Shown one piece after another: positions 42,197 through 50,899 of a stretch of DNA of 58,078 bases (the stretch's first letter is position 1; each line of letters begins with the position of its first letter). The DNA lies in contig NZ_JABCPZ010000041.1 of NCBI RefSeq assembly GCF_013283785.1, positions 1 through 58,078 on the forward strand, written 5' to 3'. A model generated the notes under the pieces. The model was not told where the DNA came from. It was given only the letters and a program-made list of their open reading frames with translations, and did no database searches. This DNA is from Nonomuraea antri. GTDB lineage: Bacteria > Actinomycetota > Actinomycetes > Streptosporangiales > Streptosporangiaceae. Both the position numbers and the translations under genes were made by a program.

Positions 42197-43117
42197 GTGC
42201 ATTCCCAGCAGCCTGTGACGGTCATCGGGCTCGGCCCCATGGGGCAGGCCATGGCCCTGGCCCTGCTCGGCCACGGCCATAAGGTCACCGTGTGGAACCG
42301 CACCCCGTCCCGGGCGGACGCCCTGGTCGAGCGGGGCGCCGTGCGTGCAGCGAGCGTCGAGGCGGCGCTGGCCGCGAGCGAACTGGTGATCCTCAGCCTG
42401 ACCGACTACGACGCCATGCACACCGTGCTGGAGCCCGCGGCCGGCGCGCTGCCGGGCCGGGTGCTGGTCAATCTGAGCTCCGACACCCCGGCCAAGACCC
42501 GCGAGGGGGCGCGCTGGGCCGCGGGGCACGGCGCGACGCTGCTGGCCGGCGGGGTGACCGTGCCGCCGTCGGGCATCGGCAGGCCCGAGTCGTCCACCTT
42601 CTACAGCGGCCCGCGCGCCGCCTTCGACGCCCACCGGCCCGTGCTCGAAGCCCTCACCGGCACCGACTACCGCGGCGAGGACCCCGGGCTGGCCGCGCTG
42701 TTCTACCAGCTCGGCATGGTCATGTTCTGGACGTCGATGCTCAGCTTCTGGCAGGCCGTCGCCCTGGCCGACGCCCACGGCCTGAGCGCGGACGACGTCC
42801 TGCCGCACGCCGTCCAGACCATGAGCTCGATGCCGGACTTCCTGTCCTTCTACGCCCGGCGCATCGACGCCGGCGAGCACGGTGGCGACGTCGACCGGCT
42901 GGCCATGGGCCTGGCCAGCGTCGAGCACGTCCTGCACACCAACGCCGACGCCGGCGTGGACACCGCGCTGCCGGCCGCCGTGGCCGACCTGTTCAGGCGC
43001 GGCGTGCACGCGGGTCACGCGGCCGACAGCTTCTCCAGCCTCGTCGAGCTGATGAAGCGGCCGCCGGCCTGGCCGGGCGGAAAACCCGGTGCGCGGCGGC
43101 CCCGCGATGGTGTGTGA
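42197..43117 (+). CDS. NAD(P)-dependent oxidoreductase (imine reductase/beta-hydroxyacid dehydrogenase-like)
   Basis: 306 residues, GTG start. Rossmann domain VTVIGLGPMGQAMALALLGHGHKVTVWNRTPSRADALV (about 8-48; Arg after the second strand favours NADPH) and SDTPAKTREGARWAAGHGATLLAGGVTVPPSGIG. The C-terminal domain resembles imine reductases (FYQLGMVMFWTSMLSFWQAVALADAHG). In this family the residue equivalent to catalytic Lys is replaced. Likely reduces a C=N or C=O bond. Overlaps the next gene by GTGA. Confidence 0.85.
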   Translation: MHSQQPVTVIGLGPMGQAMALALLGHGHKVTVWNRTPSRADALVERGAVRAASVEAALAASELVILSLTDYDAMHTVLEPAAGALPGRVLVNLSSDTPAKTREGARWAAGHGATLLAGGVTVPPSGIGRPESSTFYSGPRAAFDAHRPVLEALTGTDYRGEDPGLAALFYQLGMVMFWTSMLSFWQAVALADAHGLSADDVLPHAVQTMSSMPDFLSFYARRIDAGEHGGDVDRLAMGLASVEHVLHTNADAGVDTALPAAVADLFRRGVHAGHAADSFSSLVELMKRPPAWPGGKPGARRPRDGV

Positions 43118-43992
43118 TCGCGGGCATGGCGATCGTGTTGACCGTGCCGGATGCCGAAGGACTGGGCGCGATCGTGGCCGCGCTGCGCGCCTGGCAGCAC
43201 GAGGGCGCGCCGATGCAGCTGCACCCGGGCGACATCGGCTGGTTCTGGCGCTTCGGCGCGGCGGCGACGGCGGCCGCGCTGCGCGTCTGGCGCCGGGACG
43301 GTCGCGTCCTCGCCGTCGGGCTGCTGGACCAGCCCGACCTGCTGCGCCTGACCATGGCGCCGGACCTGTACCGGGACGCGGCGCTCGCCCGGCGCCTGGC
43401 CCGCGACCTCGGCGAACCGGAGCGCGGCGTGCTGGCCGCGGGCCGGGCCAACGTCGAGACGCCCGCCGGCGCGCTGGTGCCCGAACTGCTGGCCGAGCTC
43501 GGCTGGAAGGCCGACGAGCCGTGGACCCCGCTGACCCGCGACCTGGCTGAGCCGGTGCCCGGCCCGGGCGTGCGGATCGAGGTGACCGGGCCGCGGCAGG
43601 CGCACGTGCGGGCCGCCGTCCAGCGGGCCTCGTTCGACGGCTCGACGTTCACCGGCGACCGCTGGCACGCGATGGCGGCCGGAGCGCCGTACGCGGACGC
43701 CCGCTGCCTGGTCGCCCACGACGACCGGGGCGCGGCGGTGGCGGCGGTGACCGTGTGGTCGGCGGGGCCGGGCAGGCCGGGGCTGCTCGAACCGATGGGC
43801 GTGCACCGCGACCACCGGGGGCGCGGCCACGGCACCGCCATCACCCTCGCGGCGGCCGCCGCGCTGCGCGAGCTGGGCTCCTCCAGCGCGCTGGTGTGCA
43901 CCCCGAGCGTCAACACCGGCGCCGTCGCCACCTACCGCTCGGCCGGGTTCCGCCCGCTCCCCGAGGTCAGGGACTCCTGCCGCCCCGGCTGA
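43114..43992 (+). CDS. GNAT family N-acetyltransferase
   Basis: 292 residues from GTG 43114, which overlaps the stop of the previous gene (GTGA); ATG 43126 is an alternative. The N-terminal half (about 1-150) lacks a clear match. The C-terminal half is a GNAT domain: GLLEPMGVHRDHRGRGHGTAITLAAAAALRELGSSSALVCTPSVNTGAVATYRSAGFRPLPE (motif A R-x-x-G-x-G/A). Likely two GNAT modules, the first degenerate. Acceptor unknown. Confidence 0.86.
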   Translation: MIAGMAIVLTVPDAEGLGAIVAALRAWQHEGAPMQLHPGDIGWFWRFGAAATAAALRVWRRDGRVLAVGLLDQPDLLRLTMAPDLYRDAALARRLARDLGEPERGVLAAGRANVETPAGALVPELLAELGWKADEPWTPLTRDLAEPVPGPGVRIEVTGPRQAHVRAAVQRASFDGSTFTGDRWHAMAAGAPYADARCLVAHDDRGAAVAAVTVWSAGPGRPGLLEPMGVHRDHRGRGHGTAITLAAAAALRELGSSSALVCTPSVNTGAVATYRSAGFRPLPEVRDSCRPG

Positions 43993-43998
43993 CCGGCA

Positions 43999-44025
43999 TG
44001 TCACAGCCGGGCGAGCCGAATCGTC
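43999..44025 (+). promoter_or_regulatory. ECF41-type promoter
   Basis: TGTCACA (43999-44005), exactly 16 bp, then CGTC (44022-44025), the consensus reported for ECF41 sigma factors. It lies 40 bp upstream of the epimerase gene that leads the operon encoding an ECF41 sigma factor. Confidence 0.8.
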
Positions 44026-44064
44026 TCCCGTTTCGACAGGGAATCCGAGCGGAAGGTGACGATC

Positions 44065-44997
44065 ATGCGGATATTCGTCGCGGGTGGAACGGGTGTGCTG
44101 GGCCGGCGGCTGGTGCCGCAACTGGTGGAGCGCGGCCATGAGGTCACGGCCACCACCACGAACCCGGCCAAACTTGGCCTGCTGCGGCAACTGGGCGCCG
44201 CCGCGGTCACCATGGACGGGCTGGACGCCGCCGCGGTCGGCGAGGCGGTCGCCACCGCCGGGCCCGACGTGATCGTGCACCAGATGACCGCGATCTCCGT
44301 CACCCATGCCGGCAAGGCCGACATGAAACACATGGACCGCTGGTTCGCCGGCACCAACCGGCTGCGGACCGAGGGCACCGATCACCTGCTGGCCGCCGCC
44401 GCGGCGACCGGCGTCCCGCACGTCGTCGCGCAGGGCTACGGCGCCTGGAACGGCGTCCGCGCGGGCGGCTGGGTGAAGTCCGAGGACGACGGCCTGGACC
44501 CGATGACCGGAACGGCCGCGGAACCGGGGATGGCCGCGCTCGCCCACGTCGAGGACGTGGTGGTCAAGGCCGGCGGCGCGGTCCTGCGCTACGGCTGGTT
44601 CTACGGCCCCGGCGCCATGGACGACCTGGCCGATCCGGTGCGCAAGCGGCAGTTCCCGATCATCGGCGGCGGGGCCGGCCACTGCTCGTGGATCCACCTG
44701 GACGACGCCGCCTCGGCCACCGTCCTGGCCGTGGAGCAGCAGGCCCGCGGCGTGTTCAACATCGCCGACGACGAGCCGGCCCCGGCCCGCGACTGGCTGA
44801 CCCACCTGGCCGCCTGCGCCGGCGCCAGGCCGCCGCTGCGCGTGCCCGCCTGGCTGGCCAGGCCGCTGGCCGGGGACGTGGCCGTGACGATGATGACCGA
44901 GGGGCGCGGCTTCTCCAACGCCAAGGCGCGGCGGGAGCTCGGCTGGCGGCCGCGGCACGCCTCCTGGCGGCAGGGCTTCCAGCGGGAGCTCGCGTGA
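44065..44997 (+). CDS. NAD-dependent epimerase/dehydratase-like protein
   Basis: 310 residues from ATG 44065 (ATG 44056 is three codons upstream in frame). Extended SDR with the glycine motif VAGGTGVLGRRLVPQLVERGHEVTA (about 4-28), an FYGPG-like segment (YGWFYGPGAM) and a C-terminal half ending in RRELGWRPRHASWRQGF. There is no standard YxxxK. ECF41 systems usually sit next to a COE-type gene (carboxymuconolactone decarboxylase, oxidoreductase or epimerase), which this is. Coupled to the sigma gene by GTGA. Confidence 0.87.
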   Translation: MRIFVAGGTGVLGRRLVPQLVERGHEVTATTTNPAKLGLLRQLGAAAVTMDGLDAAAVGEAVATAGPDVIVHQMTAISVTHAGKADMKHMDRWFAGTNRLRTEGTDHLLAAAAATGVPHVVAQGYGAWNGVRAGGWVKSEDDGLDPMTGTAAEPGMAALAHVEDVVVKAGGAVLRYGWFYGPGAMDDLADPVRKRQFPIIGGGAGHCSWIHLDDAASATVLAVEQQARGVFNIADDEPAPARDWLTHLAACAGARPPLRVPAWLARPLAGDVAVTMMTEGRGFSNAKARRELGWRPRHASWRQGFQRELA

Positions 44998-45929
44998 CGG
45001 AGACGCTCCAGCGGCGGGCGGCGGAGTTCCAGGAGCTGCGGCCGCTGCTGTTCTCGATCGCCTACCGGATCCTGGGCAGCGTGAGCGAGGCCGAGGACGC
45101 CGTCCAGGAGACGTGGCTGCGCTACGCCGCCACCCCGGCCCGGCCCGTCTCGGCCAAGGCGTTCCTGTCGGCCGTGGTCACCCGGATCTCGATCGACGTG
45201 CTGCGCTCGGCCCGGGTCAGGCGCGAGGAGTACGTCGGGCCGTGGTTCCCCGAGCCGCTGCTGAGCGACCCCTACGCCGACCCCGAGCGTTCGGCCGAGC
45301 TGGCCAACTCGGTGTCGATGGCGGCGCTGCTCCTGCTGGAACGGCTCAGCCCGCTGGAGCGGGCGGTGTTCGTCCTGCGTGAGGTGTTCGGGTTCGGCTT
45401 CGACGAGGTCGCCGCGGCCGTGGGACGCTCGCCGGCCGCCTGCCGCCAGCTCGTCGTCCGGGCGCGGCGTCACATGGCGGCCGGGCGGACGCGGTTCCAG
45501 GCCGACCGGCGCGCCCGCGAGGAGTTGGCCGGGCACTTCTTCGACGCCTTCAGCCAGGGCGACGTCAGCGGACTGGCCGAACTGCTGGCCGCCGACGTGC
45601 ACCTGGTGGCCGACAGCGGCGGCAAGGCCCCGCTGTGGGGCTCGGGCGTCATCGCCGGCGCCGGCAACGTGGCGCGGGTGCTGACCGCGCTGGCCGAGCC
45701 GTTCGCCCGCATCGGCGGCCGGGTCGAGCCGAGGCAGGTCAACGGCCAGCCTGGCGCGATCTTCCGTGACCGCGACGGCAGGATCGTCAACGTGTGGGCG
45801 CTCGACATCCTCGACGGGCGGATCCAGGCGATCCACACGGTGCTCAACCCCGACAAGCTCGCGCACGTCGGGCCGGTGGCCGACGCCTTCGCCGTCCTGC
45901 GCGAGGCGACCCTGGCGCGCCGCCCGTGA
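44994..45929 (+). CDS. sigJ: ECF41-group RNA polymerase sigma factor (SigJ-like)
   Basis: 311 residues from GTG 44994. Sigma region 2 (FSIAYRILGSVSEAEDAVQETWLRY, about 17-42), region 4 (SPLERAVFVLREVFGFGFDEVAAAVGRSPAACRQLVVRARRH, about 115-158) and a SnoaL-like C-terminal domain (about 165-300). ECF41 hallmarks are visible: WFPEP between the regions (the usual motif is WLPEP), DSGGK (like DGGGK) and NPDKL near the end. The fused domain replaces an anti-sigma factor and tunes activity. The matching promoter at 43999 implies autoregulation. Confidence 0.9.
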   Translation: MTETLQRRAAEFQELRPLLFSIAYRILGSVSEAEDAVQETWLRYAATPARPVSAKAFLSAVVTRISIDVLRSARVRREEYVGPWFPEPLLSDPYADPERSAELANSVSMAALLLLERLSPLERAVFVLREVFGFGFDEVAAAVGRSPAACRQLVVRARRHMAAGRTRFQADRRAREELAGHFFDAFSQGDVSGLAELLAADVHLVADSGGKAPLWGSGVIAGAGNVARVLTALAEPFARIGGRVEPRQVNGQPGAIFRDRDGRIVNVWALDILDGRIQAIHTVLNPDKLAHVGPVADAFAVLREATLARRP

Positions 45930-45939
45930 CCGGGCGCGG

Positions 45940-46695
45940 CTAGCTGGTGGCGCCCCAGGTGAGGGACAGGCCGGTGGCGGCGCGTTCGGTGCGGATCTCC
46001 ATCATGCTGCCGAGGATCGTGGCGTGGTCGCACACCACCGGCGTGGCGTCGAGCGTGTAGGTGATCCGGGTGCTGACGAGCACCGGGCTGCCCGGCGGCT
46101 CGTGCAGGTGGCGGGCGGCGGCGGCGTCGAGCAGGCCGGGCCTGACCACCTCCGACGCCCGCGCCACCGCCACCCCCTCGTCGGCGAGCGCGGTGTAGAG
46201 GGAGACGGCGGTGAAGTCGCGGTCGCGGATCAGGTCGGCCACCGGCCGGCGCACCCACGACACCTGGTGCACGGCCGGGCGCCCGGCGAACTCGCGCACC
46301 CGCTCCAGCCGCAGCGCGCTGTCGCCGGGCGGCAGCCGCAGCTGCGCGGCGATCCGGGCCGGGACCCGGCGCACCGCCCGCCCGGCCACCACCGTGCGCA
46401 CGTCGTGGCCCTGTTTCCGCAGGTCGTCGACCAGGCTGCGGAGCGAGTCGAGCTGGTACGCCAGATGCGGCGGTGCGACGAACGTGCCCTTGCCCGGCCG
46501 TTGCACGATCAGCCGTTCGTCGCTGAGCTGACGCAACGCCTGGCGCAGCGTCATGAGGGTCACCCCGTAGGCCGCGCTCAGCTCCCGTTGCGGCGGCAGG
46601 GCCGCGCCGGGCGCGTAGTGTCCCGACCGGATCTTCGCGGCGAGGTCGGCGGCGATGGCGCGGTATCTCGCCTCGTGCCCGGCGTCGGGACTCAT
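45940..46695 (-). CDS. GntR family regulator, HutC/UTRA type
   Basis: 251 residues. HTH (about 6-70: AIAADLAAKIRSGHYAPGAALPPQRELSAAYGVTLMTLRQALRQLSDERLIVQRPGKGTFVA) and a UTRA ligand domain (about 95-245) with AVHQVSWVRRPVADLI and LLVSTRITYTLDATPVVCDHATI. Third gene after trpB and trpA on the same strand, nine bases after trpA, so it is probably the regulator of that operon. Confidence 0.88.
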   Translation of the reverse strand: MSPDAGHEARYRAIAADLAAKIRSGHYAPGAALPPQRELSAAYGVTLMTLRQALRQLSDERLIVQRPGKGTFVAPPHLAYQLDSLRSLVDDLRKQGHDVRTVVAGRAVRRVPARIAAQLRLPPGDSALRLERVREFAGRPAVHQVSWVRRPVADLIRDRDFTAVSLYTALADEGVAVARASEVVRPGLLDAAAARHLHEPPGSPVLVSTRITYTLDATPVVCDHATILGSMMEIRTERAATGLSLTWGATS

Positions 46696-46704
46696 CGCGG
46701 TCGG

Positions 46705-47520
46705 TCACACTCCTGGTCGAGGACTTTCGTCGAGGGCTCGCCGCAGGGCCGCGAGGAAGCCCTGCAGGTCGTCAGGACCGGCCCCGTCGAGCACCCGCCG
46801 CATGACCGCGGCGCCGACCACCACGCCGTCGGCGTGCCGGCGGGCTTCGCGGGCCTGGTCCGGGGTGGAAATGCCAAATCCTAGCAAGACCGGCCGGTCG
46901 CTGACGCGCCTGATCCGCGCGGTGAGCTCGGCCGCCGACGTGGCCAGCGCGGCCCGCTCCCCCGTGGTGCCCATCAGCGACACCGCGTAGACGAATCCGC
47001 GGCTGCGTCCGGCGATCTCGGCCAGCCGGGGCTGCGGCGTCGCGGGCGAGGCCAGCAGGGCCACCTCGATGCCGGCGGGCTCGGCGGCGCCGGTCAGCTC
47101 GTCCGCCTCGTGCACCGGCAGGTCGGGCACGATCAGGCCGGAGACGCCGGCCCGGCGCAGCGCGGCGCAGAACGCCCCGGGGCCGTCGTGCAGCACCAGG
47201 TTGTAGTACGTGCTGGCGACCAGCGGCACGCCCAGGTCCGGCAGCGCGGCCAGGTCGGCGAGGATCCGGCGGGTGCTCGCGCCCCGTTCCAGTGCCAGGT
47301 CGCTGGCCTGCTGGATGGTGACGCCGTCCAGGGTGGGGTCGGAGAAGGGCAGGCCGACCTCGATCGCGTCGGCCCCGGCGGCGGCGAAGGCGCGCAGGTG
47401 GTCCGTCCAGCCGGGGGTGATGCCTCCGGTGACGTACGGCATGAGCAGGCCGCGGCCGCTGTCGCGGCGGGCGCGCAGGTGGCGTTCGACCGCGCCGGCG
47501 GCCAGGACAGAACTGGTCAC
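46705..47520 (-). CDS. trpA: Tryptophan synthase alpha chain
   Basis: 271 residues. TIM barrel that cleaves indole-3-glycerol phosphate to indole and glyceraldehyde 3-phosphate. Catalytic E and D lie in AIEVGLPFSDPTLDGVTIQQASD (about 55-77). The flexible loop FVYAVSLMGTTGERA is present, and the phosphate site LLGFGISTPDQAREARRHADGVVVGAAV near the end. GTG start overlaps the trpB stop (GTGA). Normal length for the family. Not next to other trp genes. Confidence 0.93.
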   Translation of the reverse strand: MTSSVLAAGAVERHLRARRDSGRGLLMPYVTGGITPGWTDHLRAFAAAGADAIEVGLPFSDPTLDGVTIQQASDLALERGASTRRILADLAALPDLGVPLVASTYYNLVLHDGPGAFCAALRRAGVSGLIVPDLPVHEADELTGAAEPAGIEVALLASPATPQPRLAEIAGRSRGFVYAVSLMGTTGERAALATSAAELTARIRRVSDRPVLLGFGISTPDQAREARRHADGVVVGAAVMRRVLDGAGPDDLQGFLAALRRALDESPRPGV

Positions 47521-48713
47521 AGCAGCTCCTTCAGGGTGGAGACGTCCTTGTCGCCCCGGCCGGACAGGGTCATCATGACCGTCGATCCGGCCGGCAGCTC
47601 GCCGTCACCGGCCGCGCGGATCACCCAGGCGAGGGCGTGCGCCGATTCGAGCGCGGGGACGATGCCCTCGGTGCGCGCCAGCCGCAGCGCCGCGGCGACG
47701 GCCTCGTCGTCGGTGACCGTGACGTAGCGGGCCCGGCCCAGGTCGCGCAGGTGGGCGTGCTCCGGGCCGACCCCCGGGTAGTCGAGCCCGGCGGAGATGG
47801 AGTGCGCCTCGACGATCTGGCCGTCGTCGTCCTGCAGGAACAGCGAGCGGCAGCCGTGCAGGACGCCGGTCCTGCCGTGGCTCGCCCCCGCGCCGCCCTC
47901 CGCCTCGACCCCGACCAGGCGGGCCCGGGTGTCGGCGAATCCGGCGAACGTGCCCGCCGCGTTGGAGCCGCCGCCGACGCACGCGACCACGAGGTCGGGG
48001 ACGCCGGCACTCAGCTCGGCGGCGCACTGGGCGCGGGCCTCGTCGCCGATGACCCGCTGGAGCTCCCGGACCATCCACGGGTAGGGATCGGGCCCGACGA
48101 CCGAGCCGATGCAGTAGTGGGAGTCGCCGGTCGCGCCCACCCAGTGGCGCATGGCCTCGCTGGTGGCGTCCTTGAGCGTGCGGCTGCCGGTGGTCACCGG
48201 GACGACCTCGGCGCCCAGCATCCGCATCCTGAAGACGTTCAGCGCCTGGCGTTCGATGTCGCGCTCGCCCATGAACACGGTCGCCTCCAGCCCGAGCAGC
48301 GCGGCGGCGGTCGCGGTGGCCACCCCGTGCTGGCCCGCCCCGGTCTCGGCGATCAGCCGGCGGCGTCCCATCCGCTGGGCCAGCAGGGCCTGGCCGAGGA
48401 CGTTGTTGATCTTGTGGGACCCGGTGTGGGTGAGATCCTCGCGCTTGAGGTAGAGCCGCAGGCCCAGTTCCTCCGACAGGCGCAGCGCCGGGGTGAGCGG
48501 GGTCGGGCGTCCGGCGTGGACGGCCAGCAGCCGGGCCAGCGCGCCGCGGAAGCCCGGGTCGGCCCAGGCCGCGCGGAACGCCTCGGCCACCTCGCGGCAC
48601 GCCTCCACCAGGGACTCCGGCGCGTACCGCCCGCCGTAGGCGCCGAACCGGCCGCGTTCTCCCGGCTCTCCCATCGTCCCCGGCTCATGCCGGGGCAGCA
48701 GCACGTTTGACAT
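47517..48713 (-). CDS. trpB: Tryptophan synthase beta chain
   Basis: 398 residues, PLP enzyme that joins indole and serine. PLP lysine in GSHKINNVLGQALLAQ (about 96-111); the E of ETGAGQHGVAT and the phosphate-binding GGGSNAAG (about 240) are in place. Type TrpB1, about normal length. The operon trpB-trpA-gntR lacks trpC, trpD, trpE and trpF, so it may be a secondary set of genes rather than the main tryptophan pathway. Confidence 0.93.
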   Translation of the reverse strand: MSNVLLPRHEPGTMGEPGERGRFGAYGGRYAPESLVEACREVAEAFRAAWADPGFRGALARLLAVHAGRPTPLTPALRLSEELGLRLYLKREDLTHTGSHKINNVLGQALLAQRMGRRRLIAETGAGQHGVATATAAALLGLEATVFMGERDIERQALNVFRMRMLGAEVVPVTTGSRTLKDATSEAMRHWVGATGDSHYCIGSVVGPDPYPWMVRELQRVIGDEARAQCAAELSAGVPDLVVACVGGGSNAAGTFAGFADTRARLVGVEAEGGAGASHGRTGVLHGCRSLFLQDDDGQIVEAHSISAGLDYPGVGPEHAHLRDLGRARYVTVTDDEAVAAALRLARTEGIVPALESAHALAWVIRAAGDGELPAGSTVMMTLSGRGDKDVSTLKELL

Positions 48714-48727
48714 GCCAAGCTCCGATC

Positions 48728-48757
48728 GTTCTATAACTCCATTGAGAGTTCTATAAC
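48728..48757. promoter_or_regulatory. Direct repeat upstream of trpB
   Basis: GTTCTATAAC occurs twice, at 48728-48737 and 48748-48757 (20-bp period), 15 to 44 bases upstream of the trpB ATG. Each unit is a partly palindromic GT...AC box with TATA inside, as bound by HutC-type GntR proteins. Likely site for the GntR regulator at the end of the operon. Confidence 0.55.
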
Positions 48758-48830
48758 AGTGAGTGTGGCATGCGGAGGCGCGGGCGCGCCACCCCGCCGG
48801 CCGCGTCCCGTGCGCCGCGATCCCGCGGGA

Positions 48831-49586
48831 TCAGTAGGAGTAGCCGCTCGCGGCCTGGGCGGCGCTGCAGGCGCGCTCGGCGGGGAGCACCGGGGGCGCC
48901 CACGGCCGCCATGGGCTCCACACCTGCACGATGGACGGCCACACCCGCGCGAACAGGCAGCCGCCGTCGGGCATGCGCAGGGCGACGCCGATCCTGCCGT
49001 CGTGCTCGGCGACGTCCTGGCGGATGCGCGGGTCCAGGTCCAGACCCTGTACGGCGCGGCGGGCGGCGTCGAGATCGAGGGTGGTGGGCAGGTGCTTCTT
49101 CAGCCACGCATCGGTGTGAGCCGGCAGCACGGCCGGCGGGCGGAAGGTGCGCGGCGGAATCTTCGCGGGGCAGTCGATCTCGGTCACGTCCACCCGCCGG
49201 TCCGGCTTCCGCACCGGCGACCGATCCCCCCACATGGGCTGGAGCACCTTCAGCTCGAAGCAGAGGAACACCACCGCCGCGGGCGAGGGTGTGGCGGGAA
49301 CGTCCTCCGGCCGCCGCGGCGGCTGTGGCGTGCGGTCCCTGCCGCGCACCCTGATCCGGACGCGTCCAGGATCGCCGCGGCCATCGCCGGAGACGTCCAG
49401 GACCGTCACGTACTCCTCGTCCCGTGTCAGGTGGTAGCCGACGTCCTCGGGAATCCACGGGTCGTAGCCCGTGAGCTGGTCGGCGACCAGGTCGAGCCGG
49501 TCATGGGCGTCCTGGACGGCCGGGTCGGCGGCGCAGGCCGTCAGCGCGAGCGACGAGACCAGGGCGAGGAGCGTGAGTCGGCGCAC
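48831..49586 (-). CDS. Hypothetical lipoprotein
   Basis: 251 residues. The N-terminus MRRLTLLALVSSLALTACAADP is a lipoprotein signal with lipobox LTAC (C18). The mature part has no recognised motif; it includes a proline-rich stretch (PQPPRRPEDVPATPSP) and three cysteines. Divergent from the PadR gene. Confidence 0.8.
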   Translation of the reverse strand: MRRLTLLALVSSLALTACAADPAVQDAHDRLDLVADQLTGYDPWIPEDVGYHLTRDEEYVTVLDVSGDGRGDPGRVRIRVRGRDRTPQPPRRPEDVPATPSPAAVVFLCFELKVLQPMWGDRSPVRKPDRRVDVTEIDCPAKIPPRTFRPPAVLPAHTDAWLKKHLPTTLDLDAARRAVQGLDLDPRIRQDVAEHDGRIGVALRMPDGGCLFARVWPSIVQVWSPWRPWAPPVLPAERACSAAQAASGYSY

Positions 49587-49669
49587 ACCTGCTTCGACAA
49601 CGCGCGTGACACGGTGGTTCGCGGCTTCCGGATCTTCCGATATGCCGATCGTCGATATATAAAGATCCT

Positions 49670-50011
49670 GTGTCCAGGTCGCGCTCCTTGCAGGAGCCTT
49701 CGTTCCTCATCCTGACCGCGCTGGCCGCCGAGCCCCAGCACGGCTACGGCATCATCGTCGACGTCGAGCGGATCTCCGAGGGCGAGGTCCGGTTACGGGC
49801 CGGCACCCTCTACGCCGCCCTCGACCGCCTCCGGTCAGAACGGCTGATCGCCGAGGACCGGGAGGAGGTCGTCGGCGGCCGGTTGCGGCGCTACTACCGG
49901 CTCACCGACGAGGGCGGCGCCCGCCTGGCCGCCGAGGTCGAACGGCTGCGGCGCAACGCCAGGACCGCCGCCACCCGGCTGCACACGCGCCCCGCGGGCG
50001 GTGCCGCGTGA
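49670..50011 (+). CDS. PadR family transcriptional regulator
   Basis: 113 residues, GTG start. Winged helix (SLQEPSFLILTALAAEPQHGYGIIVDVERISEGEVRLRAGTLYAALDRLRSERLIAEDREEVVGGRLRRYYRLTDEG) is classic PadR. A TATATA box ends nine bases before the GTG, so the mRNA may have little or no leader. TTA is codon 42. The gene overlaps the downstream membrane-protein gene by GTGA, a common PadR arrangement. Confidence 0.9.
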   Translation: MSRSRSLQEPSFLILTALAAEPQHGYGIIVDVERISEGEVRLRAGTLYAALDRLRSERLIAEDREEVVGGRLRRYYRLTDEGGARLAAEVERLRRNARTAATRLHTRPAGGAA

Positions 50012-50868
50012 GCGAACTCGAACGACGCTACCGGAGCCTGCTGCGCTGGTATCCGCGCGAGCACCGCGAACGGCACGAGGAGGAGATGCTCGGCGTGCTG
50101 ATGGCGGCGGCGCGGCCCGGGCGGCGTCGTCCGGAGCCGCGTGACGTCCTCGACCTCGTCAGGGGGGCCGCCGCGATCCGGGCGCGCCGGGCGTTCGGCC
50201 CGGCGTCCGTGGCGCTCTGGCGTGATGCGCTGCGGGTCGTCGCGGCGGTCGGCCCGCTGATGCTGCTCGCCTACCAGCTCCAGTCGCCCATCAGGGGCGA
50301 GATCCTGCTGGTGGGCGTCCTGATCGTCTTCCTGGCCTGGACGGATCGCCGCCGGCCCGCCGCGGTGGCGGCGTGGATCTGGACGCTCCTGGTCGGCACC
50401 GGCCTGTTCGCCGCGGCGATGCTGTCGGCCTCGGGCCTCTCCGCGGAGATGAAGGTGGGACTCGGCGGCGCCATCGGTTCCTTCGCGCTGGTGGCGGCGG
50501 TGCTGACGGGGGTGGCGCAGCCGCGGCGAGGGCTCTCGCTGGTGGGGCGCGGGCGGATCCTGGCCTGGTCGGGGGCGACCCTGACGGTGATCGTCGTGAC
50601 GTGGCGGGTGGAGACGGCCATGTGGGAGGCGGGAGTGCCGCCTGAGCTGCCCCTGCTCGGGCTGGGCGCGGTGCTCTGCGGGGTGGCCGCCCGGTCCCCG
50701 GTGGGGCGCAGATGCGTGGTGCTGCTCTCGCCGGTCGTACCGGCGATGTTCCCCCGGCTCGTGACGACCGGCTCGTGGTGGGTCGCGCTTCCGGCGCTGG
50801 GGGCGGCCGGGTTCCTGATCGCCGCCTACCGGTCCAGGTCGCTCGCGCGGCGGGCCGTCGGCGGATGA
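50008..50868 (+). CDS. PadR-associated membrane protein, hypothetical
   Basis: 286 residues. A soluble N-terminal part (about 1-55, LERRYRSLLRWYPREHRERHEEEMLGVLMAA) resembles the start of PadR-linked membrane proteins, then about seven hydrophobic helices. Translationally coupled to the PadR regulator. Function unknown. Confidence 0.82.
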   Translation: MSELERRYRSLLRWYPREHRERHEEEMLGVLMAAARPGRRRPEPRDVLDLVRGAAAIRARRAFGPASVALWRDALRVVAAVGPLMLLAYQLQSPIRGEILLVGVLIVFLAWTDRRRPAAVAAWIWTLLVGTGLFAAAMLSASGLSAEMKVGLGGAIGSFALVAAVLTGVAQPRRGLSLVGRGRILAWSGATLTVIVVTWRVETAMWEAGVPPELPLLGLGAVLCGVAARSPVGRRCVVLLSPVVPAMFPRLVTTGSWWVALPALGAAGFLIAAYRSRSLARRAVGG

Positions 50869-50899
50869 GTGCGGCCGGCCGGCGTATGGGGGGTGTCGC

